Of a DNA stretch of 64,000 nt, positions 1 through 12,400 are shown piece after piece (the stretch's first letter is position 1; every line of letters starts with the position of its first letter). This DNA is from Taenia hydatigena (Eukaryota > Platyhelminthes > Cestoda > Cyclophyllidea > Taeniidae): assembly GCA_036345935.2 (NCBI GenBank), contig JADWOT020000030.1:248001-312000 (forward strand), given 5' to 3'. Under the pieces are notes generated by a model. The model saw nothing but the letters and a program-made list of their open reading frames with translations, was not told the origin of the DNA and made no database searches. A program made the translations under genes and the position numbers.

Positions 1-3000
1 CTTGCAGTGTTGTACTATTCAGCGGTGACTAATTTAACCTGCTTAAATGATCAATTAATAAATGTCTGTCACCACATGTTTGGCGGTGCTACTGCTTTGG
101 CTATCACTCTGTTGAGGAAGTGAAACAATGGCCTGCCTCTTCTTCGTATTTGCCTTTTGCGCTCTCAGTAACCTCACCTTCTCCTTCATAAGTCCCTGCT
201 TCCATATGAATGTGTAACATGCACTAACTCACGTCATGCTACCGGTACTAGTTGCACTTCTTTGTTTCATTCTCCATATGCATAGGTTGCAGCCGATCAA
301 TTAGTAAACCTCATTAATCTAGGCAGGAGGGCTAGCGACTTTCTATCCCTTCTTGCAAGTGTGGTGGACAAATAGGACTATGAATGGCCGATGACGCGGT
401 AATCTAGAGTCAAATACCCATGATATTCACTTAACGGGCAAAGAAAGGATCTGGCTCGATCATTGTTGGCCGACTTTACCGCAGCAATATCTACTGCTTA
501 AGTGAGCGCTTTCAATGGCTAAACTGAGCTCTTTTAGGAGCGTTGATCGCTGTAGTTTGCACAGTAAGCAAAAGTTTGTTGTTAGTACTCTGATCTGCTT
601 TATTATCCACAGACGTTTATCAATAAGCATTTTCGAGACTTCAGCGTGAAAAATACCAGATAACGTGTGCTGTCCAGCTTTTGAGAATGAAACGCAACAG
701 TGCCCTCTGGCAATATGTCCCCTTAGCTAAATGAGAAATCAAACGCTGGTCTGATTTCGGCATTTAGGAATGCAAGGGGTAAGAACATGTCAGCAAAATT
801 CTGATTTAAGGTGCTGCATGAATCAGGCACCCATTTAAGCGTCGGCCTTTGGGCGGTGCGGCGTCGTTCTAGCATTACTCAAACTTCGTTTGGAAGAATG
901 CAGAGTGATGCATAAACTAGGTGCCATTGTCGCTAAGTGCATCACATTATATTTTTGTTAAATGTAAATAACTGTCACAATTCATCCCCCCAAAAGTGTG
1001 GTGGGTGTGCGCTTTATACTACTTGTGCATGCATAATTATTTGGACCTTTGCAACAAATTACCAGTTTAGATGATTAACGAAAAATTGATTTATTCGGAT
1101 AGTTGTTCATCTCTCCAAGTGCGACTATCATTGTCACGGTTCGGTCACGAATTTAAGTACGTGAGCACGTAATTTGTAATGAACTAGCCAGACGTTTTTC
1201 CGATTTACTTACATGCTCCATGATGGATCTTGCATCCCTACCATGTCGTTCCAAAAACTGTGATCGTGTATACTTTTGTTTAATAATGATTACTCAGCCT
1301 TTAATTTTTCAGTGGCATCACTCAACATTTGATACGCAGAGACAATGCATATTAAAGTAAACTTAAGTACAACGGAAAAGTGGGTCATCGTGCCTAAGCA
1401 CGTGTTTAGCAGGTGCTTGTGTAAGCACTTGCAGCAATAATCTTATGTGGTGATATCGGCACTCAAGTTTGGTCCATCATAGTACGCGCACTTTATATCG
1501 AAAGAAATTCTCGTCAGCTATACTGGAAAGACGCAAAATACCTAAAATTTTGCCTCTTTCGTTCATTTTGTGGTGCTTTTAGGGTCCCCAGTCAACATGT
1601 AAAAGCTGCGTTCTTTTTCGGCTGCACCAGAACTTTTACCATAATGGATAACATTATGTAAGATGGTTACTAAATTAGAGCTATTTGCATGGATAAATGT
1701 TAAAGTATAAAATGATATTTACTAAAGCGTCCCAGAGGGGAGCCTGCATTCGCAAATCACTAATATAGGCCAATATGGATTGCGGTTTTTCATCCGCATT
1801 TGGAAGGGCACGTGGTGACTCACGGGTGAAATAACCTTTCAGCCTTCTTCAAATTCGACGCCTTCTGCATGCATGTCCTTTTCGTTACCCTAAATAAATT
1901 TTCCGCTGACATTAGCGTAGGATTAAGGATGGCGACGATGGCTTAGAGTTGACGAATTTTTTCCTTTCTGACCTTGTACTTCCCACTTCATTCAATACTT
2001 TTTCCCGCTACTTTGCATCAAGCGCAATGAAGCGTGGCAGAATTTAAGACAACTTCTTATTTTCTTGTCAAAATAACACCGGAATCGGAACCGAATGTTT
2101 GCGTTGGTTCTCACCACCATACACTATGGTGCCCCATATTTGGTCAAATTGAAGAGGCAGGGAACCAAATACATCCTAACGCCATGTCTCGAATTAAGTT
2201 AATCCTGTTTCTCTAAACAATAAGCATGGCACCACCATAGACTCCGCAACACGTTCCACTGATCGAGTTCCACACTGGATGATGGGGAAGAATTCAATCG
2301 CGATGACGCGAGACATGCTCACCAATGCCATTCAACATTGGCCGTTGTATGGAACATTACTAAATATGCTATCATACCCCAGTCCTGGTTCATTTTAGCA
2401 GTGCGTGCCTTCCTTTTTCATCATATTGTTCTTTTGAATTTGATGCGCGTTCATAGGCTGAAGCGTAAATATAGGACAAAGACCAAATAGTGCTAGCGCA
2501 GGTGAGAGCTTGACTCATGGGGAGTTCCATGCGTAGATAGTGAGGTAACGACGGCCTTGCATTGCCACAAACAGATGTCCTTATTTGCTGAGGTGTCCAT
2601 GTTGGTAAGTGGGTACTGTCTTTAAAATGTTCTGAATGCGGCCTCATTCGCACAATACACGAATCAAAGAAACGGAATGCAGCACAATGACTGGTACTCC
2701 ACAAACTCTTGAGTTAAATGTAAATAGCTGCCAGTTTAATTTAATTTAACTGATCAGATGAATTGTTGACAAATTAAAATCATGGCATGCATAAGCTACT
2801 CCTGAATAAAGAGGGGACAATAACCCTGGACAAAAAACAGTAGAGATGTCATTTCTCTTGACCTAAGAAATTTCGGGTGACTAATAACTACTGTACCGTT
2901 GATTTTTAGTGCATTCCTCTTCACAACGTTTGGTTTGTGTCGGGTACTTCGAAAAGCCCTTTTCAACAACTGAAAAATAGGGGAAAGCAAGACAGATCCA

Positions 3001-6000
3001 CGTGGGCTTTGTTGTGGCTATTCAGATTCACCAATTCAGCCCCGGCTTTTACATACTTGTTCTCTGACTTCTCTCTTGGTGTACTGATATGTAAAGCCAT
3101 GAATACTTCAGATTTGTCATTTGTGTTGCCAAGTAACTAACAGTGTGGAACAGTGTTAGACTGGCAGCATCTTCTATCCAGCCATCTCATTTCCATCCTT
3201 TTTTCCACTTTCACTTGTGTAATCTGGCAGCTGAGGAGAAAATGAGATTTAACTAGAGAAATGAAGGCAGTACTGAAAGGAGGTGTCAATGTGCCTCGTG
3301 AAAGGAAGAAGCAATATCCATGTTGGATGACTGTTTCTCACCCATCGGCGAAAGTTCAGCCTCTTTTCTCAGTATTGGTTTTCGCCATTTCGAAGCATCT
3401 CACTAATACATCTCTTATCCAACAATGCATTGACGTCTTGCTGCTATTGCTGCTTAAGTGGACTGCAAACTTTGGCCCGACCTGAAAAATGCATAGCAAC
3501 AAAGGCCAATCCCATTTGATTTTGAAAGACTGTACTGACTGGCTTTTCGTCTAGTTTTAGGGAAAATTGAAATATACGTGTCGCCATTTATGCTTAGCTC
3601 TCCATCAGATACACGCCAATTCAAATGCTTTCTTCAATGATAGTAGAAAGCAGTTTGACTTGACATATCGCAGACCGCTAACTTGTTTATAAACTGGAGT
3701 CATTCACTGGCAGCTTTCCCACTGAAGTCGATTAGTTCTGCTATTCTGCTTAAGCAGCAATGAATTCGGGACTTAGAGACAATGGTCATGGGTGGCCTGT
3801 TTCCTCTCTTTATTTTGTGTTGTGACAAATCCCGACATTATGAATGATTCTTGTGGTAGTGTCACGGAGGCCTACACAATGATCCAAGGTTGCAACTCTA
3901 GCATCCTACCCTTGTAATTTTAATTAGCTTTGTATTCCCCTCGTGCGAGTGCTACTTACTTGTCTAGAGGCGATTGCAGTAGAGGAGATGTCATGGGCCC
4001 GCTTTCCATTTTAACTCATGACATCAATCTCTACTATTGAAAATATCAGCAGCCAATTTTCAAATCGCAAAGCCTTATAAACGCTTGTTCACTTATTTGC
4101 AGTCCTGCTCCTCCTTGGCTTATTTGGTTAGCCAATACCATCGACGATGGCTTAGTAGACCGTTTTTAAATGGAGCATAATATTACACAATTTTTAGCCA
4201 GAAGCATTAAATTTTGTGCACTTTGATTGCCACATGTTTTAAAGACAGAAAGCTTAACAGATAGGAGCCATTATAAGCGAGACCTACTTACGTGCTTCGC
4301 CTGCATTTATCCCGTATGCACAAACAGGAGGAGAATTTTTTAACAATCACCGCTAAGTGGCACTATTTTCTGTGGCCCCTCTAGAGACTCATAGGCATAA
4401 ACACGTTTTGGTTTCTGTTTCTCTGGCTGCTTATAAAGTGCTATTCAAGACTATGTGAGCGTCTGTTTTGATGGTGATGGCGTTGCTAAAGTATTCATTA
4501 GCCCAATGGAAGGGTGTATCACAACGGGAAGGTTCAGCAGGTAATAAGTAATGGCACGGTTTGCTTTTAAGGTCAGTCCTACGTCTAGCAGCCACTCTAG
4601 CATTAGCTTCATATTGGCTTTGTGCCCTTAATTGCCTTTACCGAAAAACGAGGATGCCATACTGGTAAAATGTCCCTAATTTCTATGATTCTTATCCATT
4701 TTGGCCCTTTTGGCGTAACAGGGACGGGGAAGTGAATGATGTGGAATGACAAGGAGATGGAGAGGGTCGCTGAGAAGTGCTAACGAATAGCTGAATGGCA
4801 AATGCAACAGCGCGGCGAAGTGAGATTTACAATTACAGAATATACGACACTTAGAACAGTATGGCTGACGGTTTTTTCAGTCCTCAATAACGAGTGAATG
4901 AACGAGGTGTTGGGTGGTATGATTGTGTAATTTTAGCCATCATAGCGGCCGTCAGCATGGTGTAGACCGGCTGAGTGCTTGACTGCCACACCCGCTGAGT
5001 CGCTTAGCCTGCAAACGCGAATGAGATAACAGTCCCCTTGATTAGCTGACGTACCAGAAGCCGGCCATGTGAAGTTTGTACGTCCAACCGTCCTGAGTGT
5101 GAGGGGTGTGGAGGTGAGTGGGGAAGTCATGTCTATCTTATCGCCACCTCTGAAGCGTCTTTGCTTTCTGCTACGATCCCATTACTTATAATAGCACAAG
5201 GATACGTCAGATACCTCGATGACTGAGGAAGGCCTATAGTGTATGGCCTTGACAATGCAACTTTTTCGCTCACGCAGTTATTATTAAATATATTCAAATG
5301 TAAACCTTGGAACAAACTGACTGCATCAATAATCGTATAGAACTTTTATGAATTCCAACAGTCAGCACCATCGGATAATGGTGACTTTCTTGTGTCATAA
5401 TGCACCGCACAACCTCAAAAATGGGAATGTCATGTTACTATCTACAACCCAATCCTTATTCTCTACGCTGCATTCCTTCAAATGCACTTTAAGATTTTGT
5501 ATTCTTGTCTTAATTTTCCAACATGTGAATGAAAATCCAGCCTTGCGTATAACAGTGACCAGAATAAAACGATAGCACTAATATATACAGCATGCTCGTC
5601 TGATTATTTTTAAATCGGGAAAGAGGTGGAAGCGTGCTGTTTTACGTCCTTACTAGAAGCTATTATCGAATGAAACATGCACCTGACTTTCAATTTGAAT
5701 CAATTCTGGTCGCAGAGAAATGGAATCGCCAGCTGCTTATTCAATGTCAACTGATCTCGTCTAATTTCAGTCAGTTTGAATACTTATGGTCGCGATTCGA
5801 AAGCAATTAAGAGCAACTATTCTTCTAATTGAAGAGAATGGTTGATTAGATTGCGCTGGATATCGGCAAAATCATTCCTTGATATCGACCTTTGGCAAAA
5901 ACCTATCAATGTTCGGTGCCTACAAATTCAAACCACTTCTAGACTTTCCAGAAATCACATGGAATCGCAGTGGCATGGAAATGAAGAAATGGCGCATAGA

Positions 6001-8090
6001 ATTGTAGAGATCATCAGACTTTTGTGAATTTAAGGCGGTGCAGATGTTTGTAGCCTACGAATTTACAACAAAAACAGGTGACGACAACTACGATGTGTGT
6101 AGCCATGATTTCTAATGTGACTACTACCTCTTAATTGGCTGTCACGATCGCAAAGATGGGAGCGCTTCTATGGTAAGGCAGTCCTTTAACGCCCGACCGA
6201 GCTACCTCTGTCAGTACCCCCCTTATTTTGGATGGGTGGACAATTTTGCTAGTTTTTGAGCTACCGCTGAATAGCGAATCCCCTGTGGTCTATTCTGCGA
6301 AAATGCAGTCCAGAAACCTCTTATCCTCTCTGCAACAATAGACGGTCTCGCCCAACAGAACCTCATGAGAGCGGTACCATAGAGTGCCGACACAGCATTT
6401 TGAGATCAGTCATTTAGACAGACACTTTAGGGCATTTCAAGAAAAGCAGATTCTAACTCATGAGTCGACGTGCAAAGCCAACATCAGCTACATTCACAAC
6501 ATCGACCAGCACGTTTTGGGGCTAAAATCATGGTGGATAATGCGCCCCACTTGGTAATACCAAGAGCCTGCTGCATTTGGTACATGAATGACTAGATGCA
6601 AAATCCGTAAAAGTAAAATCCTAATTTAACGGTTCATGGGAGCAATCCAGCGTTTTTATAATTAGGATCCAAATGCAGCCTGAGACTCACATTTAAGTAT
6701 TCAAAAATTAGATATATATTTGGCCATCACATAGAATAACGTGTTCTTGACCATAAGAGGTGATAGATCTCTGGGATTTACGGCACAAAATTGGGGTGTT
6801 CGGGATCTTCTAGGAGCGCAATTTCCATGGGAACAGTTGAGGTACACCTTGGTCAGAATGCCTAAACCTAATGCCCCGACTTTCGATAGAGACACTTGTA
6901 AACAACTCCCTACGTGCCCTGAAAGTCGAAGCAACTTTTTGTTGAGCCTCCTTTAGTTTTTCCGAGTTGTGGAATGCTAGAAAGCTAGAAACCTGACATC
7001 ACTGAAAATGGAATAACTGCAGACTTAGCACTAGCCAACCTCTACCGATATTTGTGCGCTTGGCAAATGATCCATTTGGGAGGAAAATATCTGTGGAAGG
7101 ACATCTCAAACTAGAGCATTAGTTGCTCTTGTAAAGATATAGGAAATGCGGGCTTAGTAGCCGCCCAAAAGCACAACTAAATGATTTCAGTTCTGCTTTC
7201 CCTTTACCAACACATAAAATAGTAGGCGTAAGACCGCCTAATCCGTTTTACCAATAGGCAGTACTGTGATTTTACACTGCTCACGCAAGGAATGCATTCC
7301 TGAGGTCTTCATAGGGACCGATAAAGTGACCGATAGATGCACACATGTACTTAAATTGAGAGTGGCAACCAAGTTGCACCGTGAACCCGAAACACATTTG
7401 AACACCCCTTTGTTTGCTCTTCCACAGCAACTCTTCTCACACCACTTTTTTACTGATTGCTCATTGCATACTAGTACTTGGGCAGTAAGTCAGCATGAAA
7501 GCACATTTCTACTGCAATACACGCATTTGAAGGGTCAGCCGATTCATCTCTTATTTTCTGGAGAGCATGACCAGTTACATCACATGGTAAAATGTACTAA
7601 TTTTCGGGATTACTGCATATTGGAATAAGTAGTGGTATGCAATCCCAACTGGCTGAATGCATGTTGAATCCAGCCAGAAAACATAAGCAAAGTCGCATAA
7701 ACATCGTCGGATGCATACAGGACACCAATTGCCTTTCGTAGCAAAACTAGTCATGATGTTTCAACCTAAGGCTACTCATAGATTAGATAATGATTTTTTA
7801 GTGGTTTTAAAAATTTGAACAATATAATTTCTTATAAAAGAGGTCAGTTCGTCTACAGTGAGGGTGTTCACTCCCAACAGAGTTAGCATGTTTGATGAGC
7901 CATTTTTCGTTATGAGATTAAGCAGATCATTATACCATTAGCTAATTCAGAATGTGCATTAAATCGGCATTAAAATTATCGAGAGATGGGACCTAAGATA
8001 GCAGCTGCAGAGGCACCATTCAATGTATTCGTAGCTAAGGCATGGTTCAAGTACTAACTAGAAGTGAAGGCAATTGTACAGCCCGATACA
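1..8090. other. Intergenic sequence without recognisable genes
   Basis: I find no open frame with convincing splice signals or a recognisable protein family, and no tRNA fold. Open frames of 60-120 codons occur on both strands but overlap one another and have no composition that stands out. The only structure I could pick out is a short hairpin near 4.0 kb, listed separately. Confidence 0.5.
3979..4034. other. Short imperfect hairpin
   Basis: Bases 3979-3995 (GTAGAGGAGATGTCATG) and the reverse complement of 4017-4034 match over about 15 of 18 positions, leaving a loop of about 21 bases. In RNA either strand could fold into a stem of 17-18 pairs with one internal mismatch region. The pairing does not extend clearly into the flanks, which makes it short for a microRNA precursor. 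It may be chance or the remnant of an inverted-repeat element. Confidence 0.35.
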
Positions 8091-8094
8091 GTTC

Positions 8095-8800
8095 GCGCTT
8101 ATCAAGCAGAGAGCACCACTTTCTCATATTGATCCATTCTTTGCAACGGTAATGCAGTAGTGACGACATTTTCGTAAGTATGAATTACTTCAACTTCTAA
8201 TGACGCCTGCTGCATTGGTAGTGGCAGTGTTGGCGGTAGATGCCTTAAAAAGCAGATATTCCAGGCAGCGGCGAAGGGCGAGGAGGAGGGGTGGTGATCA
8301 TCACATTGACCGTAGTGGTAACAGCGGTGACGATACCATTATATGGTGGTCAGAATGTGGGATTTTAAGACTTAAGACTCAAGTTCGACCCTCGAGGGGA
8401 CATCATGAGGTCGGTTCCCATGTTCCTCTCCCCATCCACCTATTCATTGCGTTTGTTCACTGTATTTAAGTCACACATATAGTAATAGAGTGGGTTAACG
8501 ATTCAAGTTGTTCCAATGCTCCTTTGGATACGTCGCTTAGTCGCTTTAACTTGCATAAAAAAGCCTCTGCTAACACAAAATAGTACACGTTGAATTGTGC
8601 GATGAATAACCAAATTTTTCACTTTCCTCTTCCTACATGATGTGTGCGCGAAGTAGTAAGCGAGCCATCAACTTAAGAAGCGCACGCGATTGTCGGGGAG
8701 TAGGACTTGTTTCTTGCCAATTGCGATGAAAGTTCAATCGGGCAATATCCCACTCAGGCGAGATATTGATTATTCGGGTAATCATGGAAGATAAATAGAT
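8095..8800 (+). repeat. Dispersed repeat R1, copy 1
   Basis: This segment aligns, with gaps, to 14385-14995 in the same orientation. Matching landmarks appear in order: a GTAGATGCCTT block, a stretch rich in GGTGGT followed by CATCACAT, a block with TAACAGCGGTGACGATACCA, an ACTCAAG block, a TCGCTT block and a GTGCGATGAATA block, then CAATTGCGATGAAAG. The second copy lacks roughly 100 bases near its end. I see no coding potential shared by the two copies. It is an old dispersed repeat of unknown class; a weak B-box-like TTCGACCC occurs inside. Confidence 0.7.
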
Positions 8801-11275
8801 AAGCAATTTAAAATAGAGATGTGGCCATGTCGACCAGTAGATTTAGAGATAAACGAGGAGGTCTGTAGACTTCCGAACCGGCTGTTCTAGCTTAGTGACC
8901 TCTTTTAGCCTCTGTCTCTACCCCCACTTACTGGCTAAATAAATCAGAAAAGGTCAAAAAAGCAAACAGGTAAGTAAGTGTATTTGTGGCTATGCAAGCC
9001 ATCCTTTTAGCAAAAGCTACTGATACTAAATGCAATAATTGAAAAAAATACCATAAGTTGAAACGGAAAGCGGGAATGTGATATGCTCACCGCAACAAAG
9101 CAAAAACTCGAACGGTAGGAATATAGTCAATTAAAACAACAGGAGTAGGATGACAAAGCCACGTCGCAAAATTCATCAGTCAAATGCCAGTCACTGCAGT
9201 AGAACTATACCGAAAGGAAGCCTTACAATATCAACATTTATTATTGCCCATGCTGTAGAAAAGGAGTAGACCATTCTAGATCATTGTCTATATTTGTCTG
9301 AACTCTTCGCTGCATGGGCAGGATATCAGGATAAGTAAACAATAATAAAGCAAATGTCTACGAATGGCATTAATGTTTGAGCCATCGAGTGGTTAATTAT
9401 TCCGGCAATAAAGAACTGTTTATGCGGCGTAAAACTGATAAAGATAAGTAGGGTAATGAATATTTCAAGGTAAAATAGATTACAAGAAAACCAGGGTGTT
9501 AATCAATGAATAGTTGATCTGCAGAATCTGTCAAAACAGATAAAGAAAGGCAGTATTTCATTTTCATCACGTGATTTCAGATGAACTAGCGCGAAAGACG
9601 AATTTGGCTGTAGAGTACCGATTTTAATCGTGATTACTGCTGAAATGTTGGAAGAGAGAAGTTGTCTGTGTTGAAGTAGCTATAGTAGATTTCGGTCATA
9701 GTTGATCGAAGAAAGGCAGCGACCAAATTCGCCTCGGCCTAGCAATCGACCTTACCGTAGTCGTTATTCTTGGTTAAAGCATTCTCATCGCGATGGTGGT
9801 TTGCCAACGAGAAAATGATAGTGCGATGTTATGTTGATACAGTGCCCCTTCTACTCAAAAGTCCTTTCATGCAAACCATCAATACTGCTAAACGTGCACG
9901 TTCCTGCATTATAGTGCGCATTGTACCAAGTCCCTAAAAGAGCAAAAATGTGAGTACTTTCCTCCTTCACGGGCCATGATGCCGGTCTTGATTAGCAAAA
10001 TCTGTGTTCGCTATTACTAAATCTTGTCGCAGAAAGGTCTTGCAACGTAGTTACTGCACTCAGTCGTTGGAGTAAGCGAAGCAATAAAGTGGGTGTTAGT
10101 GAAGCACATTTAGATGGCAAAATGGATCCTGTTTGGCTTCATTGGAAAAGTTAGTTTATTATATCTGATCCCATAAACATCGCTGACGATTACCGAATGC
10201 TTAGCAATATGCGCAAACACTTATGCAAAACATGGCGTGATCGCTTTCAAGTGCAACTGCTTCACTTTGCCTATCAAAACAAAATCTTTACACAATTTTG
10301 CATTATGCTTAAACCTGTATTCCTCGCATTTATTTCCTCATTATTCGATTAGCATAGCTATTTTCCTAACAATACCGAACTCTCAATTCTTGAATTAATC
10401 TGCGAATATATTCTGCCCAATGCCCTCAGGGACTCTTTGCTCATTTGACATCGGCCACCTTCCTTGTTCCCAACTGTTTTTGGGTTCCAATTGTTGCACC
10501 CGCATTTAGCAATAATCTGTATTCATTTTCTACCATTCTCCAACTAAAGTTTTGTCTTTTATTTCTAATTTCGTCAATTCCAAAAACAATACTGAACACT
10601 GTTGATAAAGCACCACAGCGGTTTGATAAGGGACAAAAGTGCAATGTCAGTTCCTTGCCTCGCCTTCTCTAGTTAAACTTTGACTCCCTTAACGTAAGTC
10701 CAAACAGCAAACCTGACCTTTCGGTCAAGCTAAACTATTCAATTGTTTCGCAGTAAAAATGCGATGTCATCCACTTTGCCTTTTTGGGCAATAGTTTAAT
10801 GATAACACTGTTGCTAGAAATACCTGCTTGCTATTTTTATTTGTTCAACTCTCGGCCACCAAACTATAGCTTTTTGCTTCTCCATTTTAGCTTCAAGCTC
10901 CTAACTTTTCCTAATCATCTGGAAATATCAACTAACAGTTAACTGTATTCGTTAAATCAGCAGACCAAATTTTAAATGCGCCCACGAGTTCTGCTTACTA
11001 ATAGCAACTGATCCAAAGAAAGCACTCTAAATACTCTGGGAGTTCAAAGTTTGTTGACGCGCGATCTCTCCTTTATGGCTGAGAATGATACTATAATTGT
11101 AACTAAGTGAGTGCAGTTCTTGACTGCATGAGAAGACCCCAGTGCTTTTGTCCACATTTGTTCACAACCAACTTCACGGACTTAAACACGCTCGTCTTAC
11201 CTTATGCGCTGTGGCATTAGGAACGCATGTCTGGGTTAAAAGCACCAAAAGTAGTTTTTGTTAATCGTTGTCCAA
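8801..11275. other. Intergenic sequence, nothing recognised
   Basis: AT-rich sequence with frequent stops in all frames. No splice-bounded open segments, RNA genes or repeats shared with the rest of the window were seen. Confidence 0.45.
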
Positions 11276-11279
11276 CAAA

Positions 11280-12400
11280 TAAGCATCCAATACAGAAGCA
11301 TCCAGCTTGCATAAGTGAGAGGTATGATTATATTACCAGCCGAATAAGATTTTAAAAAATGCGTATAGGCATTAAGATTATGACTGTATAACCCACCTGG
11401 TGGATCCTTTGCACTTCCACAAGGAAAATTGCTAGCCAGCTTGGGGTCTCTGACGCCCGTCAGATATTAATTATTGCAGTCATCATTAACGGATGGAGAA
11501 ATAAGTCAAAGGAGATGGTGTTTGCAGTGCCGATGTGGAATATCAAGCGCTTAGGTTGCGAATCTTACATTTAGACAGGCTGGGCCGCATCCGCACGGCC
11601 ACTACCATCCTCCATCTTGGCTTTTACTTACTTATTATTCTGCGTTTACACTTCTAGCTATCATCTCCGAGGAGCTGCTAACATGCACCCAGCTCACATT
11701 AAAACCACTCTAATCCATTCTGCTCAAATACTTTGTTGTGAACATCTACCCATTGTCGGCTGCATGAACAGACAGAATGCGAAAGAACGATTTATCAATG
11801 GAACAATCGACTATTGCTAATCTAGGCGTTTCCATGGTATAGCCGTTAACGCAAGCAAACCATAATCATCCTACCCGAGGTCACATCACTATAGGCACCA
11901 TTGTGGGAGCAGAAAGGCAATGCCACACATTTTCAGCTCCATAACTTCTGTCAATTTACATGCCTTTATAGCTACGTGCATTCTTACACGCACACAACCT
12001 CAAGCTGGAGGAGCTAATGGAGCGACGGCAAAAGTTACCCCAAAACACAGAATAATTATTGAGTCATCACTGACGTCACTGCCAGGAGAACAATTGGCTT
12101 AGTGAAGTCACCAACAAGGCACCAGTGACGGAACTCAGACCCGCATCATTCTATTTTGGAGACAGACGCCTTATCCATTAGGCCACATGAGCTCAATTTA
12201 TAGATTTCCCTCTTGGCAACCTCCGTAAGCTGAGTTTTGGTCTTGTTCCTCTGTCTCGAGTTCACTACTCACTATCGCGTTAGTCCGATTCCCCTACTCC
12301 TCTATATCTCCACTTGGTCTTTATAGCCATATTGCACACCACCCTCACCGCAAATTCCATCTGGGTAATTTAGTAATAACCTAAAATTTCGTGCAAATGA
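11280..12400 (-). repeat. Dispersed repeat R2, inverted copy with decayed tRNA head
   Basis: The reverse complement of this segment aligns almost end to end with 15680-16790. Shared blocks in order include GTGGTGTGCAATATGG, AACGCGATAGTGAGTAGT, the tRNA-like part, TGACGTCAGTG, CTATAAAGGCATGT versus CTCTAAAGGCATGT, TTGTTCCATTGAT, GAGCTGGGTGCATGTTAGCA, TGACTTATTTCTCC, AATAATTAATATCT and GGAAGTGCAAAGGATC. The two arms are inverted and about 3.3 kb apart. Divergence is substantial, so the duplication is old. Neither arm has a shared long open frame. It could be an old segmental duplication or two copies of a non-autonomous mobile element. Confidence 0.85.
12121..12192 (-). pseudogene. Decayed tRNA-Arg-like sequence (pseudo-tRNA)
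   Basis: This is the counterpart, in the inverted R2 copy, of the well-folded tRNA at 15887. The A-box-like TGGCCTAATGG and the D arm are kept. The anticodon stem still pairs with one G-U pair, but the loop now reads CTCCAAA, which gives a Trp-type CCA anticodon. The T stem pairs only with wobbles around a TCTGAGT loop, and the acceptor stem has two mismatches. These losses argue against a working tRNA; it is best read as a tRNA-derived relic. Confidence 0.7.
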
